Notes: generated from the letters alone by a model not told the origin. A DNA stretch of 64,000 nucleotides from Bergeyella_A cardium (GCF_030012605.2 NZ_CP114055.2); one strand, 5' to 3'. Positions 15,438 to 23,896 are shown, counted from the first letter of the stretch. Translations and numbers: made by a program.

Positions 15438-17021
15438 TTATTTAAGTTTCTTTTTCTTGTAGAGTTCTTCAGCTTTTTGTACCGCTTTGTACGCATCTAC
15501 TACACCGCCATAGACGGAGAGGTCTTTTAGCTGGTCGTTTTTATTAACAGAAGAGACGAGAATGGTCTTAATCTCTGCTGCCGATAGCTTAGGATAGTGA
15601 GACCACACCAAAGCTGCTACACCAGCCACAGCAGGAGATGCCATAGAAGTACCATTGAAGAAAGCATACTTGCTCACGCCAGGTACGGAGGAGTAGATTT
15701 CCATACCGGGAGCAAAGACATCTACCGATTTTTTACCATAGTTGGAGAATCTTGCCTTTAATTTATCTGCGTGGCGAGTGCTGGCACCTACTGTAATGGT
15801 TGTAGGGCTGAACTGCTTATCATTAATCAGCGTCATTGGATAGTGGATTCGTACATCTATATCTTCGTTACTGTTCCCTGCTGCTTTTACGATGAGTACA
15901 TTCTTTTTCTCGGCATATTTAAAGGCATCTACTACGAGTTTATGGTTATCGTCATAGCTTTTTCCGAAAGACATATTGAGGATTTTTGCTCCGTTATCTA
16001 CGGCATATCTAATTCCATTAGCGATATCTTCATCTCGCTCATCACCATCGGGAACTACACGAACGCCCATAATCTTTACATAGTTGCCACCGCCAGTTCC
16101 GTGCATACCCTTGCCATTATCCCACTCAGCAGCGATAATCCCTGCTACATGGGTTCCGTGATCATCAGAGAGCCCTTTTACATCGTTATTTCCATAGTGA
16201 TTGCCCATGACGCCTGCTTTGGGATTAAAATCTAAGCCATAGCTCTTTGTGAGTTGCTTCTCTGCATAGTCCAGCTGGCTTTGATATCTTTTGAGATAAG
16301 AGGAGATAACATTGGAGATAGTCTTGCCTTCCCAGTCCTTTTGTGGCACTTCTTTGAAGATAAACAGCCCCTCAAGAGCGAGGTTATTCTCTGAGGAGAA
16401 ATTATCCACCACAGATTTGGAGAGCGGTTGCTCACCGAGAGCCTCTGCTAATGCTTTCAACCTCGGCTGGTAGAAATCAAGCCTTGACTGTGCCAAATGC
16501 TTCACCTGCTCAAACCTGTATATAGAGGTATAATAATCTTTTTTCAGCCTTAAATATTCATTATAGAGCTTCTGATTTTTAATGTGAAGCCCCTGCTCTC
16601 TGAATAGTTTCTCAAGTTTTGCATACTGGCGGGTGAGTTCGTAGGAGTCGTCATCATAGCTGTTTCCGTTTTTATCAGTTACGAAGTTCCAGCCGTGGAT
16701 ATCATCTACGAAACCATTTTTATCATCATCTTTTTGGTTGCCCTCCTTTTCTTTCGGATTCGTCCAGATATTATTCTTTAAATCCTCGTGGAAATACTCC
16801 ACGCCGCTGTCTAGCACACCAACCACGATATCTACAGGCTTTCTATTATTCTGTTTCAGGAATTCCTTCGCCTTTAATGTATTCACACCATAGACTCCTG
16901 TAGCCTCAAAATCCGAGTGCATCCAGTTTTTTAAGAAGGTAGAATCTACCGCTGGCTTTTCCTGAGCGTTAAATTGATGCCCCGCAAAGATTAGCCCTAA
17001 TGCTAAAATTAGTTTTTTCAT
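15438..17021 (-). CDS. Secreted S8-family serine peptidase (subtilisin-like)
   Basis: A 527-residue exported protease with a signal peptide (residues 1-19). The catalytic triad is intact: Asp in VVGVLDSGVEY (about residue 69), His in DDHGTHVAGIIAAEW (about 289) and Ser in NGTSMASPAVAG (about 461). About 190 residues of helical insert separate the Asp and His motifs, and the protein ends in a lysine-rich tail. I see no clear type IX secretion C-terminal domain, so it is probably periplasmic or lipid-free outer-surface. It ends at the terminator at 15.4 kb. Confidence 0.9.
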   Translation of the reverse strand: MKKLILALGLIFAGHQFNAQEKPAVDSTFLKNWMHSDFEATGVYGVNTLKAKEFLKQNNRKPVDIVVGVLDSGVEYFHEDLKNNIWTNPKEKEGNQKDDDKNGFVDDIHGWNFVTDKNGNSYDDDSYELTRQYAKLEKLFREQGLHIKNQKLYNEYLRLKKDYYTSIYRFEQVKHLAQSRLDFYQPRLKALAEALGEQPLSKSVVDNFSSENNLALEGLFIFKEVPQKDWEGKTISNVISSYLKRYQSQLDYAEKQLTKSYGLDFNPKAGVMGNHYGNNDVKGLSDDHGTHVAGIIAAEWDNGKGMHGTGGGNYVKIMGVRVVPDGDERDEDIANGIRYAVDNGAKILNMSFGKSYDDNHKLVVDAFKYAEKKNVLIVKAAGNSNEDIDVRIHYPMTLINDKQFSPTTITVGASTRHADKLKARFSNYGKKSVDVFAPGMEIYSSVPGVSKYAFFNGTSMASPAVAGVAALVWSHYPKLSAAEIKTILVSSVNKNDQLKDLSVYGGVVDAYKAVQKAEELYKKKKLK

Positions 17022-17046
17022 AGTTTTAACTTTCGTATAATTATAT

Positions 17047-17700
17047 TTAATTTATTTCTTGTTCTATATTAATTTTCTCTCCTCCGAATTTAGGTTTTAC
17101 ACCGAAGATAAGGTCAATGAAGACTTTTACTCTGGCAAATCGTTCTCGGATTTGTATTTTGAGCCCTGAATAGCGAGCTACATCGGTGGCATTATATCCG
17201 TAGGCGTTTATTCCATAGTGGCGAGCGAGAAATACGGCTCTTTCATTATGAAATTTCTGAGAAATAATGATGAAGCCTTCCTGCCCGAATATCTCTTTTG
17301 CCCGAATAATCGAATCCAAAGTGCGGAAGCCTGCGAAATCTTCATAGATTTTCTCCTCTGGGATACCTCGTGCTATGAGTTCCAGTTTCATATCTTCGGG
17401 TTCATTGTAGCCTTTTACAGAATTATCTCCACTTACGATGATGTAGCTTGCCTTACCGCTTTTGTAAAGCTGTTCTGCTGCATCTATCCTGTGGTAGAAG
17501 TAGGCATTTTGATATCCATTCTGTAAGATTTTAGAAGTCCCGAGAACCAATGCAACTTTCTCCTTTGGAAGCGTATTGACATCATCAGAGATAAAATCCC
17601 GAGCATCTGCTTCTATTTTCCAATTACAGAAAACAATAAGAGCAGCTAATAGCCCTATAATAACGGCTGAAGCAATCAATAATCGCTTGAGGGTTTTCAT
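17047..17700 (-). CDS. SanA/YdcF-like DUF218 membrane protein
   Basis: A 217-residue protein with one N-terminal transmembrane helix (residues about 7-27) and a periplasmic DUF218 domain. The domain shows the core ALVLGTSKI, a long helix with RIDAAEQLYKSGKASYIIVSGDN, and SQKFHNERAVFLARHYG. SanA-type proteins affect envelope permeability; ElyC/YdcF relatives act in envelope carbohydrate metabolism. Its ATG overlaps the stop of the MarR gene by 4 bp (ATGA), so the two are translationally coupled, and MarR-type control of an envelope function is likely. Confidence 0.85.
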   Translation of the reverse strand: MKTLKRLLIASAVIIGLLAALIVFCNWKIEADARDFISDDVNTLPKEKVALVLGTSKILQNGYQNAYFYHRIDAAEQLYKSGKASYIIVSGDNSVKGYNEPEDMKLELIARGIPEEKIYEDFAGFRTLDSIIRAKEIFGQEGFIIISQKFHNERAVFLARHYGINAYGYNATDVARYSGLKIQIRERFARVKVFIDLIFGVKPKFGGEKINIEQEIN

Positions 17701-18161
17701 TTCATTTGGGCGTGTTTTGCGTTGAGCTCTACTGCGGTGTGAAAGATTTCATCCATTACTTCTTTAAAGATTTCTAATTTGTGTGGGCTTACTCTCTCTA
17801 ACAGGATTTTGTTAAATGAAATTACCATTTCCTTTGCCATATCTCTGTATATGAGTCCTTTTTTTGTGAGTTTGATGATGACTTCCCGCTTATCAAACGA
17901 AGTCTTTTCCTTATATATATAGCCGTTATCTTCTAAATATTTTATAATTCTTGTAAGTGATGTAGGGCCTATCGCCATCTTTGGGCCCAAGTTTGTACTC
18001 CTTGTACCAGATTTGGGGTCTATTTTCAAGAGCGTGAGTGCCTGCACAGGGGTAGAATGATGCTCCTGTGCCAAATCTGAATACATTTTAGAAACCGCAA
18101 GCCAAGTCTGCTTTAAGATGAGATCTATATGCTCAATTTTATCGTTTGCATTCTTTTCCAT
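17697..18161 (-). CDS. MarR-family transcriptional regulator
   Basis: A winged-helix repressor of about 154 residues. The frame extends five codons upstream to 18176, but the ATG at 18161 (MEKNAND) gives the usual length and lies just inside the promoter region. The recognition helix region TSLTRIIKYLEDNGYIYKEK (about residues 63-82) and the wing DKREVIIKLTKKG are typical. It overlaps the SanA-like gene and probably controls itself and that gene. The effector cannot be inferred. Confidence 0.88.
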   Translation of the reverse strand: MEKNANDKIEHIDLILKQTWLAVSKMYSDLAQEHHSTPVQALTLLKIDPKSGTRSTNLGPKMAIGPTSLTRIIKYLEDNGYIYKEKTSFDKREVIIKLTKKGLIYRDMAKEMVISFNKILLERVSPHKLEIFKEVMDEIFHTAVELNAKHAQMK

Positions 18162-18184
18162 AAAGGTTATTTTCAAATAGCCCC

Positions 18185-18229
18185 CAAATGTACAAATAAT
18201 TTCTTACTGGAGTAATGAGTACTATTACT
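18185..18229 (-). promoter_or_regulatory. MarR promoter with an operator-like inverted repeat
   Basis: On the minus strand, TACATTTG (18185-18192) fits the -7 consensus. Upstream, AGTAAT (18211-18216) and ATTACT (18224-18229) form a 6-bp inverted repeat spaced by 7, at the place where a MarR dimer could compete with RNA polymerase. Operator function is inferred. Confidence 0.4.
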
Positions 18230-18461
18230 AGCTGATGAATTCTTTTTCCATTGCTCACCAATAGATTTTGGCTGGAGGCTAAAATTTATAATCTATCTCT
18301 TGCATAATAAATAAATACTCTCATCTTTGCGAAGCAATTAGATGAAAAAGATGGAAAGAGAAACACAAAATATGATAAGAATTAGCTGCATAGACTTGCG
18401 TATATGCGGTAAATTTTTATCTTTCTTTAAATAGGTATAGATAAAATACTTTATCTTTATT

Positions 18462-18508
18462 AAGCACTGAGAGGTGCGCGGGCAAAGCCCGCGCACCTCT
18501 CAGTGCTT
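18462..18508. other. Perfect 22-bp hairpin, first of a pair
   Basis: Arms at 18462-18483 and 18487-18508 are exactly complementary around a 3-nt loop (AAA). The stem is GC-rich (core GAGGTGCGCGGGC) in AT-rich DNA and is followed by a short T-run, so it may act as a terminator. The remaining parts of the 18162-18603 gap show no gene. Confidence 0.85.
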
Positions 18509-18511
18509 TTT

Positions 18512-18557
18512 TGCGTTTGGGGCATTTTGCCCATTCGGGCAAAATGCCCCAAACGCA
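18512..18557. other. Perfect 21-bp hairpin, second of a pair
   Basis: Arms at 18512-18532 and 18537-18557 pair perfectly around ATTC (stem TGCGTTTGGGGCATTTTGCC...). It lies 4 bp after the first hairpin, has a different sequence and is not followed by a T-run. Confidence 0.85.
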
Positions 18558-18603
18558 CCGCTAATTTTTAGAAGATATAATTAAATAAAGTAGAACATAA
18601 ATT

Positions 18604-19629
18604 ATGACACATCAGAATTTATTATTTAGATTGAAAGCACTTGGGCTGATAAGTATAAGTGCTCTCGCAAGTGCGCAGTATGATGGTAGAGTAGGGATAA
18701 ACACAGATACGCCGAAGGCTACTCTGGATCTCCGACCAAACCCAGACAATGCCTTAGCAACGGCTACGACGAATGAGGGGCTATTAATCCCTAAACTCTC
18801 CAAAGCCAGAGTAGCGAATATAACCACTCCAGAAAATGCTACTATGGTCTATGTAGAGAATTTAATCTACACAGGCACAGATCCAAGGGTAAGTGGAATT
18901 ATTTCTCCGGGTTTTTATTACTATGATAGCTCAAAGAGCAAATGGATAAAACTTAATGATCTTGTGAGCTCTTCTATTGCACCTACAGGCTTAGAGAGGC
19001 TAACCGAGAATGGCAACTCAGGCTGGAGGCTTATAGGACGCAACCCAAACAACTATGGAGATATAGGAGAAGACGCAATAGATTTTAGCCATAGTACTTC
19101 TCCTAGTAATGAAAATGGTGCTACGGGAGAAAAGTCTTTTGCTTTTGGTACTGATGCAAAGGCTACTGGGAAGCAATCTATTGCCATAGGGGATAATGCA
19201 CAGGCACAGGATAAATCTTCAGAAGCTATAGGTAGAAATACTTATGCAGTTGGGCCCTTCTCCAAAGCTTTGTTTGGTGGTATAGCAAAAGGGAAAAACT
19301 CTATGGCTATATCTGGTACAGCTGAGGGGTCGAGTTCTTATGCTGTATTTAATGCTTATACCGCCTCTACAGCAACTGGCTCCATAGCTATAGGTGCTTT
19401 TGTAACAGAACCCCATATAATAGCTATAGGAGGAGCTAATATATATGCCGGAACAGGACCTTCTTATAGTAAAGTAGCTATTGGTAATCTTCTTTATTTA
19501 GAGAAGGATCTAAAAATGAAAGCCAATGCCTTAGGTGACTGCAACGCTAATACTAGAGGTACTATAAAGTTTGACGGAACGAATTTCCACGGCTGTACCC
19601 CTTCTGGCTGGAAACAGCTCAATAACTAA
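18604..19629 (+). CDS. Surface protein with YadA/Hia head-like repeats
   Basis: A 341-residue exported protein. A signal peptide (residues about 1-24, ending ASAQ) leads into GRVGINTDTPKATLDL, the usual opening of flavobacterial adhesin-like surface proteins. Residues about 170-290 carry degenerate trimeric-autotransporter head repeats of the form S-x-A-I-G-x-x-A (KQSIAIGDNAQAQ, GSIAIGAFVT, SKVAIGNLL). There is no YadA membrane anchor; the C-terminus is GTIKFDGTNFHGCTPSGWKQL, a short domain seen at the end of many such Bacteroidota proteins. Role in adhesion is inferred. It stands between large hairpins and the broken DUF4469-type gene. Confidence 0.72.
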   Translation: MTHQNLLFRLKALGLISISALASAQYDGRVGINTDTPKATLDLRPNPDNALATATTNEGLLIPKLSKARVANITTPENATMVYVENLIYTGTDPRVSGIISPGFYYYDSSKSKWIKLNDLVSSSIAPTGLERLTENGNSGWRLIGRNPNNYGDIGEDAIDFSHSTSPSNENGATGEKSFAFGTDAKATGKQSIAIGDNAQAQDKSSEAIGRNTYAVGPFSKALFGGIAKGKNSMAISGTAEGSSSYAVFNAYTASTATGSIAIGAFVTEPHIIAIGGANIYAGTGPSYSKVAIGNLLYLEKDLKMKANALGDCNANTRGTIKFDGTNFHGCTPSGWKQLNN

Positions 19630-19665
19630 ACACTAAATAATCAATAAACAAAAAACCATATTACA

Positions 19666-20270
19666 ATGAAAAATACTTTAAAAGCGTGGCTAAGAGACAA
19701 TCCTCTTACCAGCGACCCATCAGATTTTGTAGGCGTTCCCGCAAGCGTAGGGAGCGTAAGCATCGCAGAGATTGTAGCAGAGCTCAAAAAAGAAGGTATG
19801 GAGATAAAAGAGGAGACGGCAATAGACATCATCTTCCGCTTTAATCGCAAGAGCACAGAGCTCGTGCTCCAAGGCTATGTAGTGAATACAGGCCTCGTGA
19901 TAATGCGCCCAGCCATCAAGGGAGCCTTCCGCGATAAGACTTGGGATAAGGACAAGCACAGCGTCTATGTAAATGTAAATCAAGGTGCAGAGCTAAGAAA
20001 AGCCATCTCTCAAACCAAAGTAGAATTCCTCGGCGCCCACTGGCGTGGGGAGCACTTATTCAATTGCCTCACTGGCTATGGTATGTAGTAAGTGCCTGCC
20101 ACGCTGTGGCTGTTCTGAATGAGCCATCTCGTCTTTTGGTGCTTATCCCCGCCTCGCTCCCCGCAGGCAATTATGAACTGAGCATCACAACGCAGTTTAG
20201 CAATACATCCAAAGTATTTCTAAAGTCACCAAGAACAGAAGTGTTTAATGTTCCTGTGATAATTGCCTAA
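19666..20270 (+). pseudogene. Broken HU-like/DUF4469-type gene interrupted by a dispersed repeat
   Basis: The first 122 codons (19666-20031) encode an HU/IHF-like N-terminal domain typical of Bacteroidota: DNPLTSDPSDFVG, a helix-rich section, and VYVNVNQGAELRKAISQTKVEFLG. Homology then stops, and the frame runs through repeat sequence (20032-20110) to a stop at 20088. From about 20113 a different frame (+2) encodes the normal C-terminus of the same family (VLNEPSRLL, PASLPAGNYELS, PRTEVFNVPV), ending at 20270. Roughly 70-75 residues of the central DUF4469 domain seem to be replaced by a repeat copy. The family relationship is from memory of intact homologues. The frame change and the repeat are directly visible. 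Confidence 0.72.
20032..20112. repeat. Dispersed GC-rich repeat copy inside the broken gene
   Basis: GCCCACTGGCGTGGGGAGCA is the inverse of the CTCCCCACGCCAGTGG word at 12.31 kb. It is followed by CAATTGCCTCACTGGCTATGG, close to the hairpin arm at 12.25 kb, and by AAGTGCCTGCCACGC, which recurs at 54.44 kb. Confidence 0.75.
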
Positions 20271-20339
20271 CTCGCTATGATAGAGTTGTTAAAGTTATAT
20301 ATTGCTATCCTTCTTGGGCAATTAGAAAAGCGAGATGAC

Positions 20340-20402
20340 CTCGCCCTCTCGGGCGAAGGTGACTCGCCCTCTCGGGCGAGGGTGTCTCGCTCTCTCGGGC
20401 GA
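20340..20402. repeat. 23-bp tandem repeat, 2.7 copies, each with a small palindrome
   Basis: Units start at 20340, 20363 and 20386. Each contains TCGCCCTCTCGGGCGA or a one-base variant, a 6-bp inverted repeat around TCTC. It belongs to the repeat-filled 20271-20824 gap, which contains no convincing gene; a 12-codon frame at 20472-20510 is too short to support. Confidence 0.8.
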
Positions 20403-20574
20403 TAGCCATTAGCTAAGCCAGCCTATTAAACCTAAATAACGAGTAAGCTCAAGAATAGACAAAAAAAATCAATGATGGATAAAGTTCTTCAAATGATAAA
20501 AAAGAAATAGAAACCTTGCACTTTATCACTTGTGTGCATAATGCGTTTTTATGGTTGTTAGTATTTTGTTATTT

Positions 20575-20610
20575 GTACGGCACCCCACTCGGGGTGCCGT
20601 ACTCTTTTTT
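20575..20610 (+). terminator. Strong hairpin with T-run
   Basis: Arms at 20575-20586 and 20591-20602 pair perfectly over 12 bp (GTACGGCACCCC) around ACTC, followed by TCTTTTTT. It has terminator form, although no intact gene precedes it. Confidence 0.7.
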
Positions 20611-20764
20611 GGCTAATGGCAACTGGCTGATGGCTTCTAGCTTCTGGCAGTTGGCGGTGTGCGGTTAGTTTGTACTAAGTGCCTCCCCTGCTAAGGGGTG
20701 CTCCCCACGCTAGTGGGTGCCTCCCCTGCTACGGTGTGGCTGCCGTGCTAGGGGGCGCTATGGC
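20611..20764. repeat. Dispersed composite repeat block
   Basis: An AGCTTCTGGCAGTTGGC-type module is followed by GC-rich units. GTGCCTCCCCTGCTA occurs twice (20679 and 20717) around CTCCCCACGCTAGTGGG. Confidence 0.7.
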
Positions 20765-20769
20765 AAAAA

Positions 20770-20799
20770 AAATCGTAAAGCCAATTGGCTTTACGATTT
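20770..20799 (-). terminator. Terminator of the proline dehydrogenase gene
   Basis: A perfect 30-bp palindrome (stem AAATCGTAAAGCC, loop AATT) with a T-run on the minus strand. Confidence 0.8.
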
Positions 20800-20824
20800 C
20801 CTATTTAAGAATGGTTGAGATAAT

Positions 20825-21991
20825 TTAATTCTTTCTTCTTTGGATTTCCTTTCTCAGGAGGGAGAGTTCGCGTCCCGTTTGCCCTGCTACGGAAGTATTT
20901 TCCTGTGCTCTTCGTGTAAGGTAAGGAACCACATCTTTTACTGGACCGTAAGGGAGGTATTTGCTGGCGTTGTATTTCAGGTGCCCGAGCATATAGGTGA
21001 TGTTATCACTCATACCGTATAACTGTCCGAAGTGGATTCTTGGGTCGTTGTTTTCAAGTCCTTTTTCTTTCATTTTGTCCATAAGGAGCTTCATAGAAAC
21101 TTCGTTATGAGAGCCGAAGAAGGCAGAGATTTTATCAAGGTGTTCCATTACGAAGTGGATAGCATCATCATAGTTTTTATCAGATGCCTCTTTATTGGGC
21201 TGGATAGGAGATGGGTAGCCCATTTTTGCAGCTCTTTCTCTCTCTTTCTCCATATATGCCCCACGAACGAATTTGTAACCGAGGAAGTAGTTGCCTTCAT
21301 TGGCGCGTTTGAGGTCTTCTTCAAGGTATTCTATTCTCCCTGTTCTGTACATTTGGATGGTATTCCATACAATTGCTTTTTCTTTATTGTATTTTGCCAT
21401 CATTTCATTTACAATATCATCTACCGCTGTTTGAGCCCAAGATTCCTCAGCATCTACCATTAGGATTACATCATTTTCGTAGGCGAATTTGCAGATTTCT
21501 TCGTATCTGTTTCTTACTTTTTGCCATTCTTCTTGCTCGGCATCGCTAAGGGTTTTTCCGCTTTGTACATCTGCGTAGAGGTTTAATCTACCGAAGCCTG
21601 TTGGCTTAAATACTACGAAAGGGATAGCTGGATTACCTTTTGCAAAAGTAATGTTCTCCTTTGTTTCTTTTAGAGTTTGGTCAAAAGCAGCTTCTTCTTC
21701 CTTCCCCTCAATGGCATAGTCAAAAATGCTTCCGATATGGTGGGTGTGCATTTTATTTACCACTTTCATACTTACCTCACGGGTTTCTCCACCGCAGAAC
21801 TGCTCAAAGAGTGTATCTCTTACGATTCCTTCTACGAGAGGGAAGTTGTTTCGGATGGTGAAGTTGAGTAAATCAATCCCTATATTCGTAAGTGTAGGGT
21901 GCTGAATCATTGTGAACATCCATTTTGCTTTTTCCAGCTGTTTTGTGGTTTTATCAGCAAAAGCAATCTCTGTGTTATCAAAAGTGCTCAT
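20825..21991 (-). CDS. Proline dehydrogenase
   Basis: A 388-residue FAD-dependent beta/alpha-barrel enzyme that oxidises proline to pyrroline-5-carboxylate and feeds electrons to the quinone pool. The family pattern includes the barrel strand FVVFKPTGFGRL, the acidic VILMVDAEESWAQ, FLGYKFVRGAYMEKER with the substrate-side arginine, and the C-terminal YLPYGPVKDVVPYLTRRAQEN with the paired arginines that bind the proline carboxylate. It is the stand-alone form usual in Bacteroidota, not fused to P5C dehydrogenase. A -7 box lies upstream, and a perfect terminator follows. Confidence 0.9.
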   Translation of the reverse strand: MSTFDNTEIAFADKTTKQLEKAKWMFTMIQHPTLTNIGIDLLNFTIRNNFPLVEGIVRDTLFEQFCGGETREVSMKVVNKMHTHHIGSIFDYAIEGKEEEAAFDQTLKETKENITFAKGNPAIPFVVFKPTGFGRLNLYADVQSGKTLSDAEQEEWQKVRNRYEEICKFAYENDVILMVDAEESWAQTAVDDIVNEMMAKYNKEKAIVWNTIQMYRTGRIEYLEEDLKRANEGNYFLGYKFVRGAYMEKERERAAKMGYPSPIQPNKEASDKNYDDAIHFVMEHLDKISAFFGSHNEVSMKLLMDKMKEKGLENNDPRIHFGQLYGMSDNITYMLGHLKYNASKYLPYGPVKDVVPYLTRRAQENTSVAGQTGRELSLLRKEIQRRKN

Positions 21992-22017
21992 TATTGTTTT
22001 TTTATTTTAATGCCAGC

Positions 22018-22025
22018 AAAGTTAA
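22018..22025 (-). promoter_or_regulatory. -7 promoter box of the proline dehydrogenase gene
   Basis: The minus strand reads TAACTTTG, 26 bp before the ATG. Confidence 0.5.
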
Positions 22026-22167
22026 TAATTCCCAATGAATTGATGAAACATAATTTTTGATTTGTTAGCTGAGCCGTTATTTTAATTGTTTATATATATT
22101 TTTTAGAGAGATAATTTGCCGATAAAACAAGACAAAGAGGTGTTCAATAGCTACTTTTATTAAAGAA

Positions 22168-22193
22168 AAAGCAACCTCTAATGGGGCTGCTTT
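22168..22193 (-). terminator. Terminator of the DEAD-box helicase gene
   Basis: On the minus strand AAAGCAGCCCC pairs with GAGGTTGCTTT (one wobble, one mismatch) around ATTA and runs into TTTTT. Confidence 0.6.
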
Positions 22194-22233
22194 GGGTTTT
22201 GTCTTAATTATTTCTGATTTCTACAAGAGAATT

Positions 22234-23868
22234 TTAATTTGCCACTTCGGCGCGCATTTCTTTTCCTTTGAATTTCATAAAGGAGATATTGCTTAGAACT
22301 TCGTTTTTGAAATCTTTTTCTACTTCAAAGAAGGTAAATTTATCAAGGATTTCAATATCGCCAATGTCTGCCCGTTTTTTAGACTTAGCCGTTGCTTTAT
22401 TGATGATGTCCAGCATATCTACTTTTCTCAGTCTGTCTCTTTTCCCGAGATTGAAGAAGAAGCGTACCATATCTGCGCTGTTTCTTTTCTTTTGGTCTCG
22501 TCCGCGTTTTCTGTCTCTTCTGCCAGATGGTTCGGCTTCATCAGAGAGTTGCTGAGAAGAAAGGTCGTTTCTATTCTGATAGTAGAGTGCCATATCTTTC
22601 AGTTGGAATTGAAGGAGCTGATGAACCAATTCCTCTTTTGTGAACTGAGAGAGGTCGGGAATGAGGCTGTTATCAAAGTCAAAATAATCCTCGTGTTTGG
22701 TGAGGAGTTTATCAAATACGCCTGCCACTTGTGCTTTGATGATGATATCTCCTTTCGGGATTTGCTTCTCTACGATTTCTATCTTGGTTTGAGATTTTAT
22801 TTGTTTCAGTTTTCGAGTCTCGTCTGGTTTTATGAGTGCCATAGAGATACCGTCTTTACCTGCACGCCCCGTTCTACCACTTCGGTGTACGAATACTTCT
22901 GGGTCATCGGGTAGAGAGTAGTGGATTACATGAGTGAGGGAATCTACATCCAGCCCTCTGGCAGCAACATCAGTAGCTACAAGGATTTCAAGGTTTTTAA
23001 GCCTGAATTTCTTCATCACAATATCCCTTTGTGCTTGGGAGAGGTCTCCGTGCAATGCATCGGCAGCATAGCCGTTTTGCATAAGGAAGTCAGCCACATC
23101 CTGAGTTTCTGCTCTCGTTCGGCAGAAGATAATAGAGTACTGGTTGGGGTTAGCATCTATCAGCCTTTTGAGGGCTTCTTTCTTCTGTCGGTAGGTTACT
23201 ACATAATACTCGTGGGAGATATTCTTCTTCACTGCATTAATAGAACCTACGGAAATCTTGTGCGGATTTGTAAGGTAGTTTTTAGAGATTTTTTCTACTT
23301 CCTTATTCATCGTAGCAGAGAAGAGCAGGGTTTGTTTCTCGTCTGGTGTTTCGCTGAGTATGGTTTCAAGGTCATCCTTAAAGCCCATAGAGAGCATCTC
23401 ATCGGCTTCGTCGAGAACGAGCCAATGTATCGCAGAGAAATCAAGAGATTTTCTCTTAATAAGGTCTATAACTCGCCCAGGGGTACCTACGATAATCTGA
23501 GGTTTCTCCTTTAAGGAGCGCATCTGATCTACAATACTGCTCCCCCCATAAACTGCAACAGTTTTTAGATTTGGGAGGTATTTCGTATAGTTTTTAATGT
23601 CTTTGGTAATCTGGAGGCAAAGCTCACGAGTAGGGCAGAGCACCAAAAGCTGGATTTTACGACTCGCGTCGTCTATCATATCCAGAATCGGAAGCGAAAA
23701 TGCTGCTGTTTTGCCTGTTCCCGTAGCCGCAAGAGCGATTAAATCGCGAATATCAGAGAGAATAAAAGGAATAGTCAGTTTCTGGATTTCTGTCGGCTGT
23801 TCGTAGCCGAGTTCGCCAACCGCCTTGATGATTTCAGGGCTGAGGTTGGATTCCGTAAATAAATTCAT
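22234..23868 (-). CDS. DEAD-box ATP-dependent RNA helicase
   Basis: A 544-residue RNA helicase with all core motifs: Q-motif FTESNLSPEIIKAVGELGY, Walker A AATGTGKTAA, PTRELCLQI, TPGRVIDL, DEAD in VLDEADEML, SAT in LLFSATM, ATDVAARGLDVD and HRSGRTGRAG. A basic linker (about residues 430-460, GRRDRKRGRDQKKR) leads to a C-terminal DbpA-like RNA-binding domain. CsdA/DeaD-type helicases act in ribosome assembly and cold adaptation; which of these applies is not decidable here. It has one of the clearest promoters in the window. Confidence 0.93.
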   Translation of the reverse strand: MNLFTESNLSPEIIKAVGELGYEQPTEIQKLTIPFILSDIRDLIALAATGTGKTAAFSLPILDMIDDASRKIQLLVLCPTRELCLQITKDIKNYTKYLPNLKTVAVYGGSSIVDQMRSLKEKPQIIVGTPGRVIDLIKRKSLDFSAIHWLVLDEADEMLSMGFKDDLETILSETPDEKQTLLFSATMNKEVEKISKNYLTNPHKISVGSINAVKKNISHEYYVVTYRQKKEALKRLIDANPNQYSIIFCRTRAETQDVADFLMQNGYAADALHGDLSQAQRDIVMKKFRLKNLEILVATDVAARGLDVDSLTHVIHYSLPDDPEVFVHRSGRTGRAGKDGISMALIKPDETRKLKQIKSQTKIEIVEKQIPKGDIIIKAQVAGVFDKLLTKHEDYFDFDNSLIPDLSQFTKEELVHQLLQFQLKDMALYYQNRNDLSSQQLSDEAEPSGRRDRKRGRDQKKRNSADMVRFFFNLGKRDRLRKVDMLDIINKATAKSKKRADIGDIEILDKFTFFEVEKDFKNEVLSNISFMKFKGKEMRAEVAN

Positions 23869-23896
23869 TAAAAGAACGCTGTTAATTATTAGGCGG

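Noticed and set aside
20064..20270. A separate 68-residue plus-strand gene
   Set aside because: Only its second half resembles a protein, and that half is the C-terminus of the broken DUF4469-type gene; the first part is repeat sequence.
20340..20402. CRISPR-like array
   Set aside because: The units are directly adjacent with no unique spacers, and no cas gene is in the window. The same holds for the arrays at 24.0 and 53.3 kb.
20472..20510. A 12-codon frame starting MMDKVLQM
   Set aside because: Too short, without promoter or homology that I can recognise, in repeat-rich DNA.
22921..23514. A 197-residue plus-strand open frame
   Set aside because: It lies entirely opposite the DEAD-box helicase gene, whose motifs are complete; the frame is a shadow with no recognisable domain.
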